Of a DNA stretch of 64,000 bases, positions 32,491 through 42,918 are shown in pieces. This DNA is from Xylaria sp. FL1777 (Eukaryota; Ascomycota; Sordariomycetes; Xylariales; Xylariaceae): the NCBI GenBank assembly GCA_022578965.1, contig MU400627.1:61807-125806 (forward strand), given 5' to 3'. Position numbers and translations under genes: made by a program. Numbering within the stretch: the stretch's first letter is position 1; every line of letters begins with the position of its first letter. Under the pieces are notes generated by a model. The model saw nothing but the letters and a program-made list of their open reading frames with translations. It had not been told where the DNA came from and searched no databases.

Positions 32491-34452
32491 ACTAGGCGCA
32501 TTTATAAACATGTCGGTCAAAGTGCTAATAAAGCTACTTCAGAGTTGCGAAGCTACCCTCCAGCGCCCAAATTCTTCGCTACAAGTAGATTCGTGACACT
32601 AGGACAAGGGCACCACGATGTAGACTAGAGGCCTTAGAACTTAGTTATCTTTACCTAATAATTCTTTAAGGGTTTTTAATGGCCTTAAGTTCATTTGTCA
32701 TTTAAATACAAACTATAGCCCTAATATGCCTATAGTTGCCTTCGCCTTATAAATAAATGTGATTCCCCATTATCGCTAAATTCAAAGTTCCACACGGGGT
32801 CTTTCCGCACAGAAATACGATACAATACCATCATTGATTTAACTCCAATCCAAAACATAGTCTGGTTCTTGTGTTATGTAAATCCTGCAGACTTGGAAAA
32901 CATTATACCCTAATCTAGCTCTCTCATTTGAATTTTGACTAGAACCGTAGGCCGCCTAGCTAATATAGGAGAATAAGCAGGGTTAAAGAAATCATACTCG
33001 TATTAAGCAGCCATATAGCTAGGATTATCAACTACACAGTAATAATAGGCTTCGATGTGTTATGCCTTCTGTTGCTCAATAGTGGTTGTGTTACAGGCGT
33101 TGAACCAGCTGAACACCTTGTGCTATCTCCAGATGCATAGTTCGGTGAGACACCGGGACCGTACTGCGCTGAATTGAGACCTATTGAGACTGTCTCGCGT
33201 ACCAGAAGTGAAGCTACTCAGCCCTCGCTAATCTGAGACATATGGGCGGACCACGGAGGTTAGAAAGCCCCGAACCAATTGTATATAGACTCAAGGACAG
33301 CCACCATGCTCGGCAACAGCCCTGATGGAGGCATGGACCTTTGCAGTCATAACAGATTATTGTATGCAGAATAGAGAGTCAACAACTCAGTTCCAAGCCC
33401 TGACACCAGCCCGTGTTATAGGTTGTGCTAATCATAAGGTGACGTGAACATTAAATCTGCTTTGCGTTCAAGAGAACTAGAATGAGTGCCCTGAGAAAAT
33501 ACTCAAATAATGAATTAGCCGAATAGTTAGCAGTAAGAACTTAGGTACACATACATGAGATTGATAATTAGTGATAAAGTAGCATAAGATACTAAAAAAC
33601 ATAATACTTATTAATATGCAGTCTCATTAAGCTTCACTCATAAGCTCATAAACTCACTTTTATAACTGGAATAATATTGAAGTATTTGCAATTTTAAGTT
33701 TAATTATGCTATGAGGCAATGAAATTAGCGGCTGAAAATCTAAATAGCAAAGTGTTTCTAGGAATTTTGCATATAGGACTATAGTTTTTTAAACCATCAG
33801 TAATGTAAATAATCAAAACCGTCATTAAAAGACAAAAGTATATATCATAAGTGAGAGGCCAACTAATTCATTCGAGTAAACCTAATCGTTAAATCATTAC
33901 AGACATTTTATCTGAGATGATGCGCTATCTACACTGGATAGACCGTGCTCTCATCTTATGATCACGACATGATGAGTGAGTGAGATGAAATGTTCATTGA
34001 GCCATATACCTACCAACAATCGATTATGACACGTTCATTGAGCATAATCTGAATAATAATAAAATTAAAGACGCATTTCCTTTGAGATGGGTTCTTTGCT
34101 ATTCTGGTGATGAGAGAGCATGAGTCGTAAAGTGAAGAAAGCGGTGGAATTGATCAAAATTCCAGTGCGCTGTACTTTAACCTTAGCGGATGTGCGTTGG
34201 GGCATGCTTTTTCTCCGACTAGACCCAATCAGAGGCGCCAACGTTGTCACCATCTCATAGTGTCTAGCTAGGATGCTCTAATCGTTTTGGCTCGCTTAGC
34301 AACTGTTGGTTGGTTTCTTGGACACTGGACGGGTGGAATAGCAACCCGAGAGAAAATTTCATGGCCAGGTACAACTTTATTGTTGCCCAAAGACATCCTT
34401 TTTGAGTATTCCAACCATAACCACCAGCTTTGCGTGTAAAAGAGAATAGAAA
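32491..34452. other. 2-kb AT-rich intergenic region
   Basis: No gene or recognisable element. The stretch at 33430-34060 is especially AT-rich with many stops in every frame. Confidence 0.5.
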
Positions 34453-35700
34453 ATGTCTGATTCCGCCACTGCTCCCGCGCCTGCATCCTCGCGATTGTCA
34501 GCATCGACATCTTCTAACTGGCGCGACGCCTCCAACTGGAGGAAAAATGAGACACCTGTATCTCCGCCGAGAACTTCAAGGTTTAATTCAAACCGGACAA
34601 CTGGTGCCTCATGGCGCGACAGAGAAGCGAAGAGGACTACTGAGGACGGGCAAACTAATGGCGATAATGCTAGCCGTCGACTCGAACCCTCAGACTTCTT
34701 TCCCAAGAGCCGACCATACGATCGGGTGAGGACTAATAAGACACCCCAGAAAGACGACGATGGTGCGGCGAAAGCTATTGCGGAAGGGAGACGGATTTAC
34801 ATTGGCAACCTCCGTTATCAGGCGAAGCCAGATGATATTGAAGAGCTACTGAGAGCCAACGACCTCGGTCACTTCACCAACATTCACATCTCAATTGATC
34901 CCTTCACGGGCCGCAACCCTAGTTACTGTTTCGTCGAGTTCCCAGATGCGGATTCGGCGAAGAAAGCTATGGAGATTTTAGAGGGCAAGGAATTACTCGG
35001 TCGCGAAGGTAAGTTATCCCTGTAGTCCCCCCTTTTTGCTTTATCGATAGAGCCAGGAATCTGCGTGCCAAGAACACCCGATTATCACCAACTTTTCCTG
35101 CAACAGGCCAGCCGAATACTAATTCAAGACACCAAAGTGAAATGCCGGCCGTGCCAGCCCAAGGGCAGCGGCTCTGGCGGCAAATCCAGTGAAGCGCCGA
35201 ATCGCTGGGGCCAGTGGTCGGGCGAGAAGGAAGGCGACGATCAGACCAAGCCCAAGTTTTTCGACAGATATCGCCAAGACTTCACGGGCAAGCGCCTCTA
35301 CGTCGGTGGTCTCCCGAGAATGCACGATCAAGCCACAAATTTTGCAGAAATGACCGAGCTCTTCAAGGATTTCAAACTGTAAGCTTGCTTTTTTCGTTCT
35401 CGTCTGCACGATGGCCGCTGATACTTGATTAGCGAGGCGATTAGTAAGCGCGTCTCTGCCCATGAAAGCACGCGCGAGCTTCCTGGCAATCACGACTACT
35501 GCTTTGTGGACTTCTCAACACCTGAAGATGCTAAAGAAGCCATGGAATTACTAAATGGGTCGTCATTTAAGGGAGAGCGTCTCAAGGTGTCACCGGCAAA
35601 GGGTCGCTCCAACAAGTGGCGTGAGAGGGACGAGCTCGATGGTAAGCGGAGTTTCGACCGACAGGAAGCGCCCGCGAGGGAATGGGGCGCCGAGGAGTGA
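34453..35700 (+). CDS. RNA-binding protein with two RRM domains, 357 aa, 3 exons
   Basis: Putative RNA-binding protein, nuclear or cytoplasmic. Exons are 34453-35008, 35129-35378 and 35433-35700. The first acceptor was set at 35128, after ctaattcaag, because it restores frame and gives GREDTKVKCRPCQPKG. RRM1 spans about residues 113-195 with RNP2 RRIYIGNL and RNP1-like NPSYCFVEF. RRM2 begins at GKRLYVGGLPRM and has NHDYCFVDF as RNP1; the second intron lies between its first helix and second strand. The N-terminal ~100 residues are Ser/Thr/Arg-rich and likely disordered, with repeated SNWRD/ASWRD patterns. The C-terminus is charged (DELDGKRSFDRQEAPAREWG). No specific orthologue is claimed. Confidence 0.85.
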
Positions 35701-36144
35701 CACAGAGAGATCCTCGAGGCTACTGTATTAGGTTCGGTTAATAGTCAGCTTGGAGATAGCGATGCATTGATGTAGAGGCTATTTGGCACCCACATGATTC
35801 ATAGAGCTGCCAATAGCTATGAGATCGGTCTTGAAACACAGCGCATTCGGTGGAACACTTGCGCTCTTCAACATCGTACTTCGATTTCTGTGCCGGCGAC
35901 TAGACGTGAAGTATTCAGGGCTCTGCTGGCTTATAGAACATCATCTGCCATTTGAGGGCACATCTATCTCGTATCTTTCGAGTACTCACCGACTATTACA
36001 GTGTCTGCCAAACTCGAGTGGCTGAAATATCAACATTCACAATTACCGATTCATTCCGTACATCGAGTCATATCCGAATTTTAAATTGAACCGAGGCACT
36101 TCCAACAAAATTCAGCCTTATCATTATTAGAGATGAGATACGCT
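35701..36144. other. Convergent intergenic region
   Basis: Lies between the RRM gene and the minus-strand zinc-finger gene. A plus frame at 35819-36025 is not recognised. Confidence 0.4.
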
Positions 36145-36606
36145 TTAAATTTCCCTCCTGCCGATCATTGGCCCTCTAATACGCCATTCTCTATACTTAC
36201 CTCTTAACCGTGGGCGCCGTGTGCTGTCGACTCTCGACCTATACTGAGCATTTGACTGGTTACGCCTCTTTCCCACATAATCAACACGTGTGCGCTTACC
36301 GTTCGAAGCTATATACCGCCAGCACTCGTTACACAAGCCCTTTGTCTTTTCCTTTGGGCCTCTATATACACGAGTAAGGCGACGGAGTGCGTGGTAAACA
36401 TGTCCGCATTCAAAGACCCTAAATACGTCATGTTCGGTAGCCAAGGTTCGCTTTGTGGCTTTCAGAGACGCATATTGCTGCTCAGTTAAATGGTCGCAAA
36501 CTATTCTATTCTGCAGCTGACACATCTCGCACTCAGCTGAATTTGAGCCTGTCGCTGCGCGCAGCTCCCCCAGGAGCCGTTCGGATCTGTATGCGCTGCT
36601 AGCCAT
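36145..36606 (-). CDS. Small RING-like zinc-binding protein, 153 aa, unknown
   Basis: I do not recognise a named family. It is a single-exon minus frame with regularly spaced metal-ligand-like residues: CEMC, then CDHL, then FECGHVYHAL, then GLCNECWRYI, reminiscent of a degenerate RING or related treble-clef finger. The C-terminal third is strongly basic (KRTRVDYVGKRRNQ, then RSRVDSTRRPRLRGKYREWR), which could bind nucleic acid. The start ATG at 36606 precedes MASSAYRSERLLGELRAATG. Coding is supported by the spaced Cys/His pattern and an uninterrupted frame in an otherwise stop-rich region, but no conservation could be tested. It may be a lineage-specific gene. Confidence 0.55.
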   Translation of the reverse strand: MASSAYRSERLLGELRAATGSNSAECEMCQLQNRIVCDHLTEQQYASLKATKRTLATEHDVFRVFECGHVYHALRRLTRVYRGPKEKTKGLCNECWRYIASNGKRTRVDYVGKRRNQSNAQYRSRVDSTRRPRLRGKYREWRIRGPMIGRREI

Positions 36607-37194
36607 TTTATATGATCAATCACAAACCTCTTAATGATATGCGCCTCTATTTAAAATTATCGACATTAGCCTTAGCTACAGTTATATATACCCAGTTTCC
36701 TTAGAAGCTAGGCTCAAGGGGCCCGAACAACGCCTTTGATGGGGAGAGAGTTATTATTTTCTTTTTTCGGACTATACAATGCTGATTGTTTCACTCCTTT
36801 AGCCAGAAGTGGTAAATCATCTTTGATACGGAGCTCAAGAAAACTTCAAGGGAGCATCATTGTGCTTGACTTGTCGGTGGGCATGATCAAAATAGAACAT
36901 CCATGCATCTCGCTCCGTAATACCTTCTCGATACGCAGTTCACGAGAGGCAGAGCGACATTCTTCATTGTGTTGATGTTGGAGATCATGTCTATACAAAA
37001 ATAGTTGGTGGCACCTTGTCGGAGACCTTCCTCTTTGAGAATAAATCCTACATACCTAGTCTGGGGATTACTAGCGTCGCTGATCTCGAGCTCCCAAGCT
37101 AACCTCACTTCCCACGTGGTGAATGATCCGTCCCTCAGTATCAATCAATTGAGAAGTATTGTGCTGCCTGATTTCTGTCTCTTACTGCTTCAAA
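36607..37194. other. Divergent promoter region
   Basis: Lies between the zinc-finger gene and the amidohydrolase gene. No other gene is supported. Confidence 0.45.
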
Positions 37195-38667
37195 ATGACG
37201 AGGCGTAAAACTCAACAGCTGTCAATGACAATGCAGACTGTGCCCTCACAGTCAGATGCGCTGCCAGGCCGTATCTACTCCACTGCCTTCGGGATAACGG
37301 TACGTCCCAGGCGCGACGAAGAGAGCAGCTCGAGACATGAAGAGAGCGACAAGAACACGCTTTCCAAGAAGACCGTGTACACCATCGTCAAGGCCGGACT
37401 ATTGATTCCCGGCGATGGGGAGCCGGTGACGGACAGCGCGCTAGTAATCGAGAATAAGCTGATCGCCTGGGTCGGGCCGGAAGACAAGGTCCCCTCGAAA
37501 TACACGGATGGCGCGCACAGGACTTTCTCGGTTCCGTTCGTGATGCCCGGTCTCTGGGACGTGCACGCGCACTTTGGCGGCGAGGCGCCCGAGACAGACA
37601 ACGGCGACCTCAACGGCATGTTACAAGAGCACCCCGCCATAGCCGGTGCGCGGCTCACCAAGGGATGCTGGGAGGCGATCCAGCGGGGCTACACGTCGCT
37701 CCGCGACGTCGCGGGGTACGGGTGCGAGATCGCCCGTGCTATCGATGACGGGAGTATCGTTGGGCCTAACGTGTACTCGTCGGGCGCGTGTCTGAGCCAG
37801 ACGGGCGGGCACGGAGATATGTTCAATATCCCACCAGGCGACGTGCACTTGAACGCCGGGGTCTCGAGCGTGCACCCGGGGCATTGGGGCTCGACGCAGA
37901 GCTTGCTAGTCGACGGCATCGACGAGTGTCGGCGCGCCGTGCGTCTACAGATCCGTCGCGGCGCAAAATGCATCAAGATCTTCGCCAGCGGCGGCGTGCT
38001 CTCGCTCGACGACAACCCGCTGTACGCGCAGTTCAGCCCCGAGGAGCTCGAGGTCATCGTGCAGGAGGCGGCGCGCCAGGAACGCGTCGTCGCGGCCCAC
38101 GTCCACGGGAAGCCCGGGATTCTCGCGGCGGTGAAAGCGGGCGTCACGACCGTGGAGCATGTCTCGTTCGCCGACGAGGAGTGCATCAAACTCATCAAGG
38201 AGAATGACACGGTGTATGTCGCCACGCGCACAATCGTCGACTTGCTGCTCAAGGCCGGCGGCCAGGGGCTGTCGAAATATCAATGGGAGAAATTGCAGCT
38301 TTGCGGAAGTAACCATCTAAATGCTTACAAGATGGCGATTGACGCTGGTGTTCGTATTGCGCTGGGGACTGATACTGGTCCTGGGTTCAACATGGCTATG
38401 GAGCTCGACTATGCCGTGCAGGCTGGCCTAACGCCCTTGGAAGCCATCAAGGCTGCGACGGCCAATGGGCCGCTAAGCGTTGGGGCGATGGCGCCTAAGA
38501 CAGGCCAGTTGAAGGCGGGCTATGAGGCTGATATCCTGGGATTGCTGTATAACCCTGTCGAGGATGTCAAGATATTACAAGAGAAGCAGAACATTGGATG
38601 GGTTTGGAAGGGTGGTCGGCTATTCAAGGGCCCTGGCGTCGGACCATGGGGCGAAGATCCTTTATAA
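37195..38667 (+). CDS. Metal-dependent amidohydrolase, ochratoxinase/imidazolonepropionase-like, 490 aa
   Basis: Amidohydrolase-superfamily enzyme that probably hydrolyses an amide, peptide or cyclic C-N bond; the substrate is unknown. The binuclear-metal site pattern is complete: DVHAHFG with His124 and His126, CIKIFASGG with the likely carboxylated Lys261, AAHVHG with His302 and His304, VEHVSFA with His322, and ALGTDTGPG with Asp393. The first ~55 residues are polar and unlike the family core, which begins near TVYTIVKAGLLIPGDGEP. The start at 37195 lies in good context (caaaATGac). A frame open to 37159 would add 12 unlikely residues. There is no signal peptide. It belongs to the group containing fungal ochratoxinase and many related enzymes. 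It is convergent with the bZIP gene, with only 92 bp between the stops. Confidence 0.9.
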   Translation: MTRRKTQQLSMTMQTVPSQSDALPGRIYSTAFGITVRPRRDEESSSRHEESDKNTLSKKTVYTIVKAGLLIPGDGEPVTDSALVIENKLIAWVGPEDKVPSKYTDGAHRTFSVPFVMPGLWDVHAHFGGEAPETDNGDLNGMLQEHPAIAGARLTKGCWEAIQRGYTSLRDVAGYGCEIARAIDDGSIVGPNVYSSGACLSQTGGHGDMFNIPPGDVHLNAGVSSVHPGHWGSTQSLLVDGIDECRRAVRLQIRRGAKCIKIFASGGVLSLDDNPLYAQFSPEELEVIVQEAARQERVVAAHVHGKPGILAAVKAGVTTVEHVSFADEECIKLIKENDTVYVATRTIVDLLLKAGGQGLSKYQWEKLQLCGSNHLNAYKMAIDAGVRIALGTDTGPGFNMAMELDYAVQAGLTPLEAIKAATANGPLSVGAMAPKTGQLKAGYEADILGLLYNPVEDVKILQEKQNIGWVWKGGRLFKGPGVGPWGEDPL

Positions 38668-38759
38668 AACTGTCTATATAGATGGGTAGCGATTAAAGTT
38701 GATAATGATGCCTCCGGAGAAAAAAGAAATTGTCTGGTATACAATATCCCACGTATTTT

Positions 38760-40154
38760 TCAGAACTCAACGACAAGCTCGTCCTCCCCCCGCGCTGCCC
38801 TGTATTTGTTTGTTGCATCTATCAAGGCATCACAGCCCTTCAACAAGAACCCCCATTTCTTCGCGAAGCCTGGCGTGACCTCCCATCCCATCTCAGACCA
38901 GGGCTCGCCCCAGACTAGTAGCCCATTGAGCTCGATATCGTTGAATCCCTCGAATAACCCACCCATGACGTCTTCGCACAAGTCATCTCCGTTAATGATG
39001 CTTTCGTATGACAACAAGTTGTCCCTCATTTTCGGACATGGAAACGTGTCTATCCACACATCGTGTGGCGTAGTCTGCTGAAGCCATGTATCTTGCAGCG
39101 AGGGTGGTAGGACTTTAGGGGGAGGCGGAAAGTCCTTTGCAAAAAGTACCATACCGCATTCTGTCGGAAGTCGGTCCATGACTCCCAACATGGACATGTT
39201 CGTCAGCATGGCCCGGAACGCATTCAGCTGTATGAGCACGAGGAGCCGGTGGTCCGAAGACAAGGGAAAGAAGATGGCTGGTAGGTTGGTCTCGTCATGC
39301 TCGCTAGATAGATAGGTGAACACGGGCGGGAATCGTCGGCTTCGCTCCTCTGGGCTAAGACCTTCATCGAGAAGCGACGGATTTGGCTGAGTACGATGCA
39401 AACCGCCTGCAATACCAAAGGATCTTGTTCGAGCCTGTAGTTGTTCCCAGTAGGAAAATGGCCTCAATCTTTCTAATGGTACGATAGGAGATTTCCGGTT
39501 GACAATCAAGTGCTCTTCTAAACTACTTTGGCCGTCTCGGATAGAAGCCTATCATTTGATTGAGGGTTAGCAGATCCGAACTCGTCCGATCAGCTTACTC
39601 TAGGGGAGATGACGTCTTACGTTCAAGGCATCCATAGAAGTCGACCCTAGACTTGCTGTTGGCTGATATTCAACCTGATCTCCACCGCGCGGCCTGCTGG
39701 AGGCGGCTCCGGCTTTCTCCGCTTGCCTGCGACCTGCAATTTGGTTAGACCAGGGGAAAGGTGGTCATTGTAATGGGGACGAGAGTCATTCTCGGAGTCT
39801 AGATTAGATCCACAGTCCCATCGCTATACCATGCTACCCTCGTGTCAAACCCCAGGGTCACAGCCACTCGCAATCGAGACAAGAGCACGCATGCGAAATA
39901 AGGCAAGCGTATCGACACCATTGGCAGTTGGGTAACGGCTTAGAGTCTGTCATGTAACTTACGCCATGCCCGTTGATGCAGGCGGTTCTGTCGTCGTCTT
40001 CTTTCGGCTGGGTCTGTCAAGCCGGTCCAATCGTCGCTGCAACTTCGTGCCTTGCCCTCTATTAGTATAGACCTAGTTCTCGGAGAATTTTTTATGGTTA
40101 GACAAGGTCACTCACTTCGCGTAGAGACTTTACAGCAATTAGTTCGACACTCAT
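38760..40154 (-). CDS. bZIP-type regulator with DUF3425 domain, 344 aa, 4 exons
   Basis: Fungal transcription-factor-like protein. Exons on the minus strand are 40154-40116, 40056-39963, 39733-39621 and 39548-38760; introns of 59, 229 and 72 nt restore phase. The basic region reads RRRRQNRLHQRAWRRRQAEK near residues 32-51, close to the NxxxQRxxR bZIP-like pattern. The leucine zipper is not obvious, as in other proteins of this class. The DUF3425 domain fills the C-terminal half: LIQLNAFRAMLTNMSMLGVM, FPPPPKVLPPSLQ, TTPHDVWIDTFPCPKMRDNL, LLVWGEPWSEMGWEVTPGFA and GCDALIDATNKYRAARGEDE. It is divergent from the SDR gene (652 bp apart) and convergent with the amidohydrolase, so it may regulate either. 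Confidence 0.88.
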
Positions 40155-40806
40155 GATGCCGAGAATCTGGGTCGAGTGCTAAGGGTGTACGTGGTAACGA
40201 GAGACGTTGTGGGTAAATCCAATAAGCAGGAGGTTATATGCAGTCTGCTTATTCTGCGAAGACTCCAGAAGCTCTCGAGGTTTCCGTTTGACAATAAGAC
40301 CGGAAGCATTTTCGATTTCATACACGTCCTTGTCGGGACAGGGTTGACGGGCTGGAATCCATCCGAGCCGGAGGCTATTTGTCCACTCATACAGTCTTAT
40401 ACTGGGGCTATACACACAGTTGGATATCGCTAGACTCAGAATGGTGTAGCGCCTATGCGGGCTGCTTATCCCCCACACGGGGTCTGCTCGTCGATATCCG
40501 CTCGTCTTTTTATTTACTTACGACAGGGCATATGGTATCATGTCCAGTTTCTATGTAGCATTATCAACTGTTATTGACTCGATTTCAATATGGCGGCAAA
40601 GCTAAGGAGCCCGTCGGGATGTGCGAAACAACCCGTGAAGCCTTGGGCGTATGCCAGGGAGGCCATACTTAAAGCCATCGCAGAACAATATGAGAAACCC
40701 AAGTCATAGTCGACTCCCAACACAAGGTCTTCCCTTTGACAGTAACCTAGAGAATAATAATCCATCAAGTTTTATCTACGGTTCAAATTCTATATACACC
40801 ATCACC
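40155..40806. other. Divergent promoter between bZIP and SDR genes
   Basis: 652 bp shared upstream region. Open frames within it (for example 40176-40433) have no recognisable features. Confidence 0.45.
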
Positions 40807-41942
40807 ATGCCGGCCATGTCAGGATTCGTGGATTTCAAGCCGGAGAAGGATATTCCGCCTCTCAACGGAAAGGTGTTCTTCGTAACAGGAGGTTCGAGCC
40901 AACTACCGCTGTATAAACGTGCATATAAGCTAACAGACTTCTAAAGGCACTGCGGGTTTAGGAAAAAATTCTGTAGAGGCCTTGGTGAAGCGTGGAGCAT
41001 CACACATTTACTTCACTGGGCGGAATGTCAAAGCCGGCGAGGCACTCATCGCCGAGATGAAGAAGACCAACCCGTCCGTAGGGATGACATTTCTAGAAAT
41101 GGATTTTCTTTCCCTCGCCTCTGTGAAGAAAGGCTGCGAAAAATTCATCCATGATCGTCTAGATGTCCTCATGTGAGTGTTTCTGGCGTCTGAATACATG
41201 TGATACTAATATTTATGCTAGGTGCAATGCGGGTATCATGTTCAAGCCACCTGCCCTCAGTAAAGACGGATTTGAAGCAACTTTCGCTACAAATCACATT
41301 GCGCATGCCCTAATCATCAAGAAGCTTCTGCCAACTCTGCTCAAAACTGCTGAGAGTCCAGGCGCAGATGTCCGGCTGATCAGTTTGACCTCGGAAGGCT
41401 GGGGAGGTCACCCTAAAGAAGGGATCAACTTCTCTACTCTCCAAACTACGCAAAGCGCAGCGTTTGGGAAATTCACACGTTATGGGTGAGTAGGAAAGTT
41501 CTATGTTTAGAGCGTACCGACAATATGACTTTCTAGATCGTGCCAGCAAACCGAGAGAACTAACCGCTTCTACAGGCAGAGCAAATTGGCCAATATTGTC
41601 TATGCGGCCGAGGTCGCTCGTCGCTATCCACAAATAATGGCCGTCTCCGTCCATCCCGGAGTCGTGAAAACGGATCTTGTTAACAGCTTGAGTTTCTCCG
41701 AGAAGGCACTCGTCTACGGAGCGAATTTCGTAATGGGGGTGAAGTTGATGGAAGAGGAGCAAGGATGTCTCAGTCAGCTCTGGGTCGCGGCAGGGGCTCG
41801 CAGAGATCAGCTCGTAAACGGCTCATTTTATCGACCAGTTGGGGTTCTAAGCAATTCTGAGCTGGATAAAGTAGCGACAAGCCAAGAGTTCGCGACCAAG
41901 CTTTGGACGTGGACCGACGACGCATTGGCGAAATTCCTGTGA
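40807..41942 (+). CDS. Short-chain dehydrogenase/reductase, 313 aa, 4 exons
   Basis: NAD(P)-dependent oxidoreductase of the classical SDR type, related to retinol dehydrogenase/WW-domain oxidoreductase-like fungal enzymes. Exons are 40807-40891, 40947-41172, 41222-41485 and 41576-41942. The first join gives the cofactor loop VTGGTAGLGKNSVEAL. Then come YFTGRNVKAGEAL, EMDFLSLASVKKGC, LMCNAGIMFKP at the second join, FATNHIAHALIIKKLLPTLL, RLISLTSEGW with the catalytic Ser, and RYGQSKLANIVYAAEVARRY across the third join, which supplies the catalytic YxxxK as YGQSK. VHPGVVKTDLV follows. All family landmarks are present. The first donor (gttcga) is weak but needed. The substrate is unknown. Confidence 0.92.
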
Positions 41943-42537
41943 AGACCAGGTACAATAGGCGACCCAGCTGACGAATATCGCCAAAGGCGGCTGCAATCAA
42001 ATTAGAGTGCCAAGCATACCCAAAATCCTAGGGTCAAATCCCCGAGGGTATATCCAGTACCAAAGTGACCTATCAAGGAGAGATAAGAGTCTAAGTATAT
42101 CTATAGCGCCATGAGAACTTACTCAATTAACCAATTATACACGTTTGAACCTCTTAATTGTGATATGATTATAGCCTTTGTATAGCATGCTAAGACTAGA
42201 AAGAACTACCAAAACCCCATATACGAGCCGACGTGGAAAAGCAATCGACTTACACACCTCACTACGAAACCCCTCTTTCCAATGCCTAAGGCAGTATACT
42301 TGCGGCTACGCTGTTTTATCTCTCGGTTTAACTCGAATACTGGTGCTTGCAGAAGAGGCCTTGCATGTTGAATGCTCAGCAGCAGTCGCAGCAGTATTCT
42401 CATTACTACATTGCTCAACACCCCATTGTGCCTATTAGCGGACTAAGTGTAGCCCTGGTGAGATTTTGGTATGCCCCTATTAATGTTAGAAATAAGTCCT
42501 AGACGCACTGGTGCTCTAGAACGCTGAGTTACGTCAC
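41943..42537. other. Convergent intergenic region
   Basis: No gene recognised between the SDR and the minus-strand Pro-rich protein gene. Confidence 0.45.
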
Positions 42538-42918
42538 TCACCTATAGTCTAATTCTTGCTGAATTTCGACGACACCGAAGATTCGATAGCAGAAAAGATA
42601 AGTGGCGTGAAAACGGCCTGGAAAACTAGCTTGGATGTCAGTTCGACCTTCGGATCGGGGTGTGTGTTTGGCGACAAGACAATGCCACAAGGGAATCATA
42701 CGTAGTTGCACCAGGAAAAAGCCGAAGATCACAACAAGTATGTAGAGGTATAGTTTACGCATCTTTTTGGCGTCGATTGAAATGATAGGGGCGCGACTGG
42801 CAGGTGGTTTGGCAGGTGGACTGGCAGGTGGACTGGCAGGTGGACCAGCAGGTGGACTAGCAGGTGGACTGGCGAGGTTGGGCGACCCATTAAGGTCAGA
42901 AGGCACGTCGGAACTCAT
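42538..42918 (-). CDS. Hypothetical membrane protein with Pro-rich repeat, 126 aa
   Basis: Not recognised. The N-terminal ~45 residues contain PPASPPAGPPASPPAS-like repeats encoded by 12-bp DNA repeats at 42797-42868. A basic stretch (IDAKKMRKLY) then precedes a single hydrophobic segment, LYILVVIFGFFLVQLRMI (about residues 56-73), typical of a signal anchor. The remaining 50 residues would be lumenal or extracellular and include two Cys. No family assignment. The frame may continue through an intron at its 3' end, so the C-terminus is uncertain. Confidence 0.5.
   Translation of the reverse strand: MSSDVPSDLNGSPNLASPPASPPAGPPASPPASPPAKPPASRAPIISIDAKKMRKLYLYILVVIFGFFLVQLRMIPLWHCLVAKHTPRSEGRTDIQASFPGRFHATYLFCYRIFGVVEIQQELDYR
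42797..42868. repeat. Six 12-bp tandem units (ctggcaggtgga)
   Basis: Six head-to-tail 12-bp units with one to three changes each lie in the minus-strand reading frame and encode the PPA-type tetrapeptide repeats of the hypothetical membrane protein. Being a multiple of three, copy-number change would keep the frame. Confidence 0.92.

Noticed and set aside
35009..35030. Homing-endonuclease-like site at the start of an RRM-gene intron
   Set aside because: The ttatccctgt string is a short chance similarity; the intron is a normal 120-nt spliceosomal intron with no endonuclease frame.
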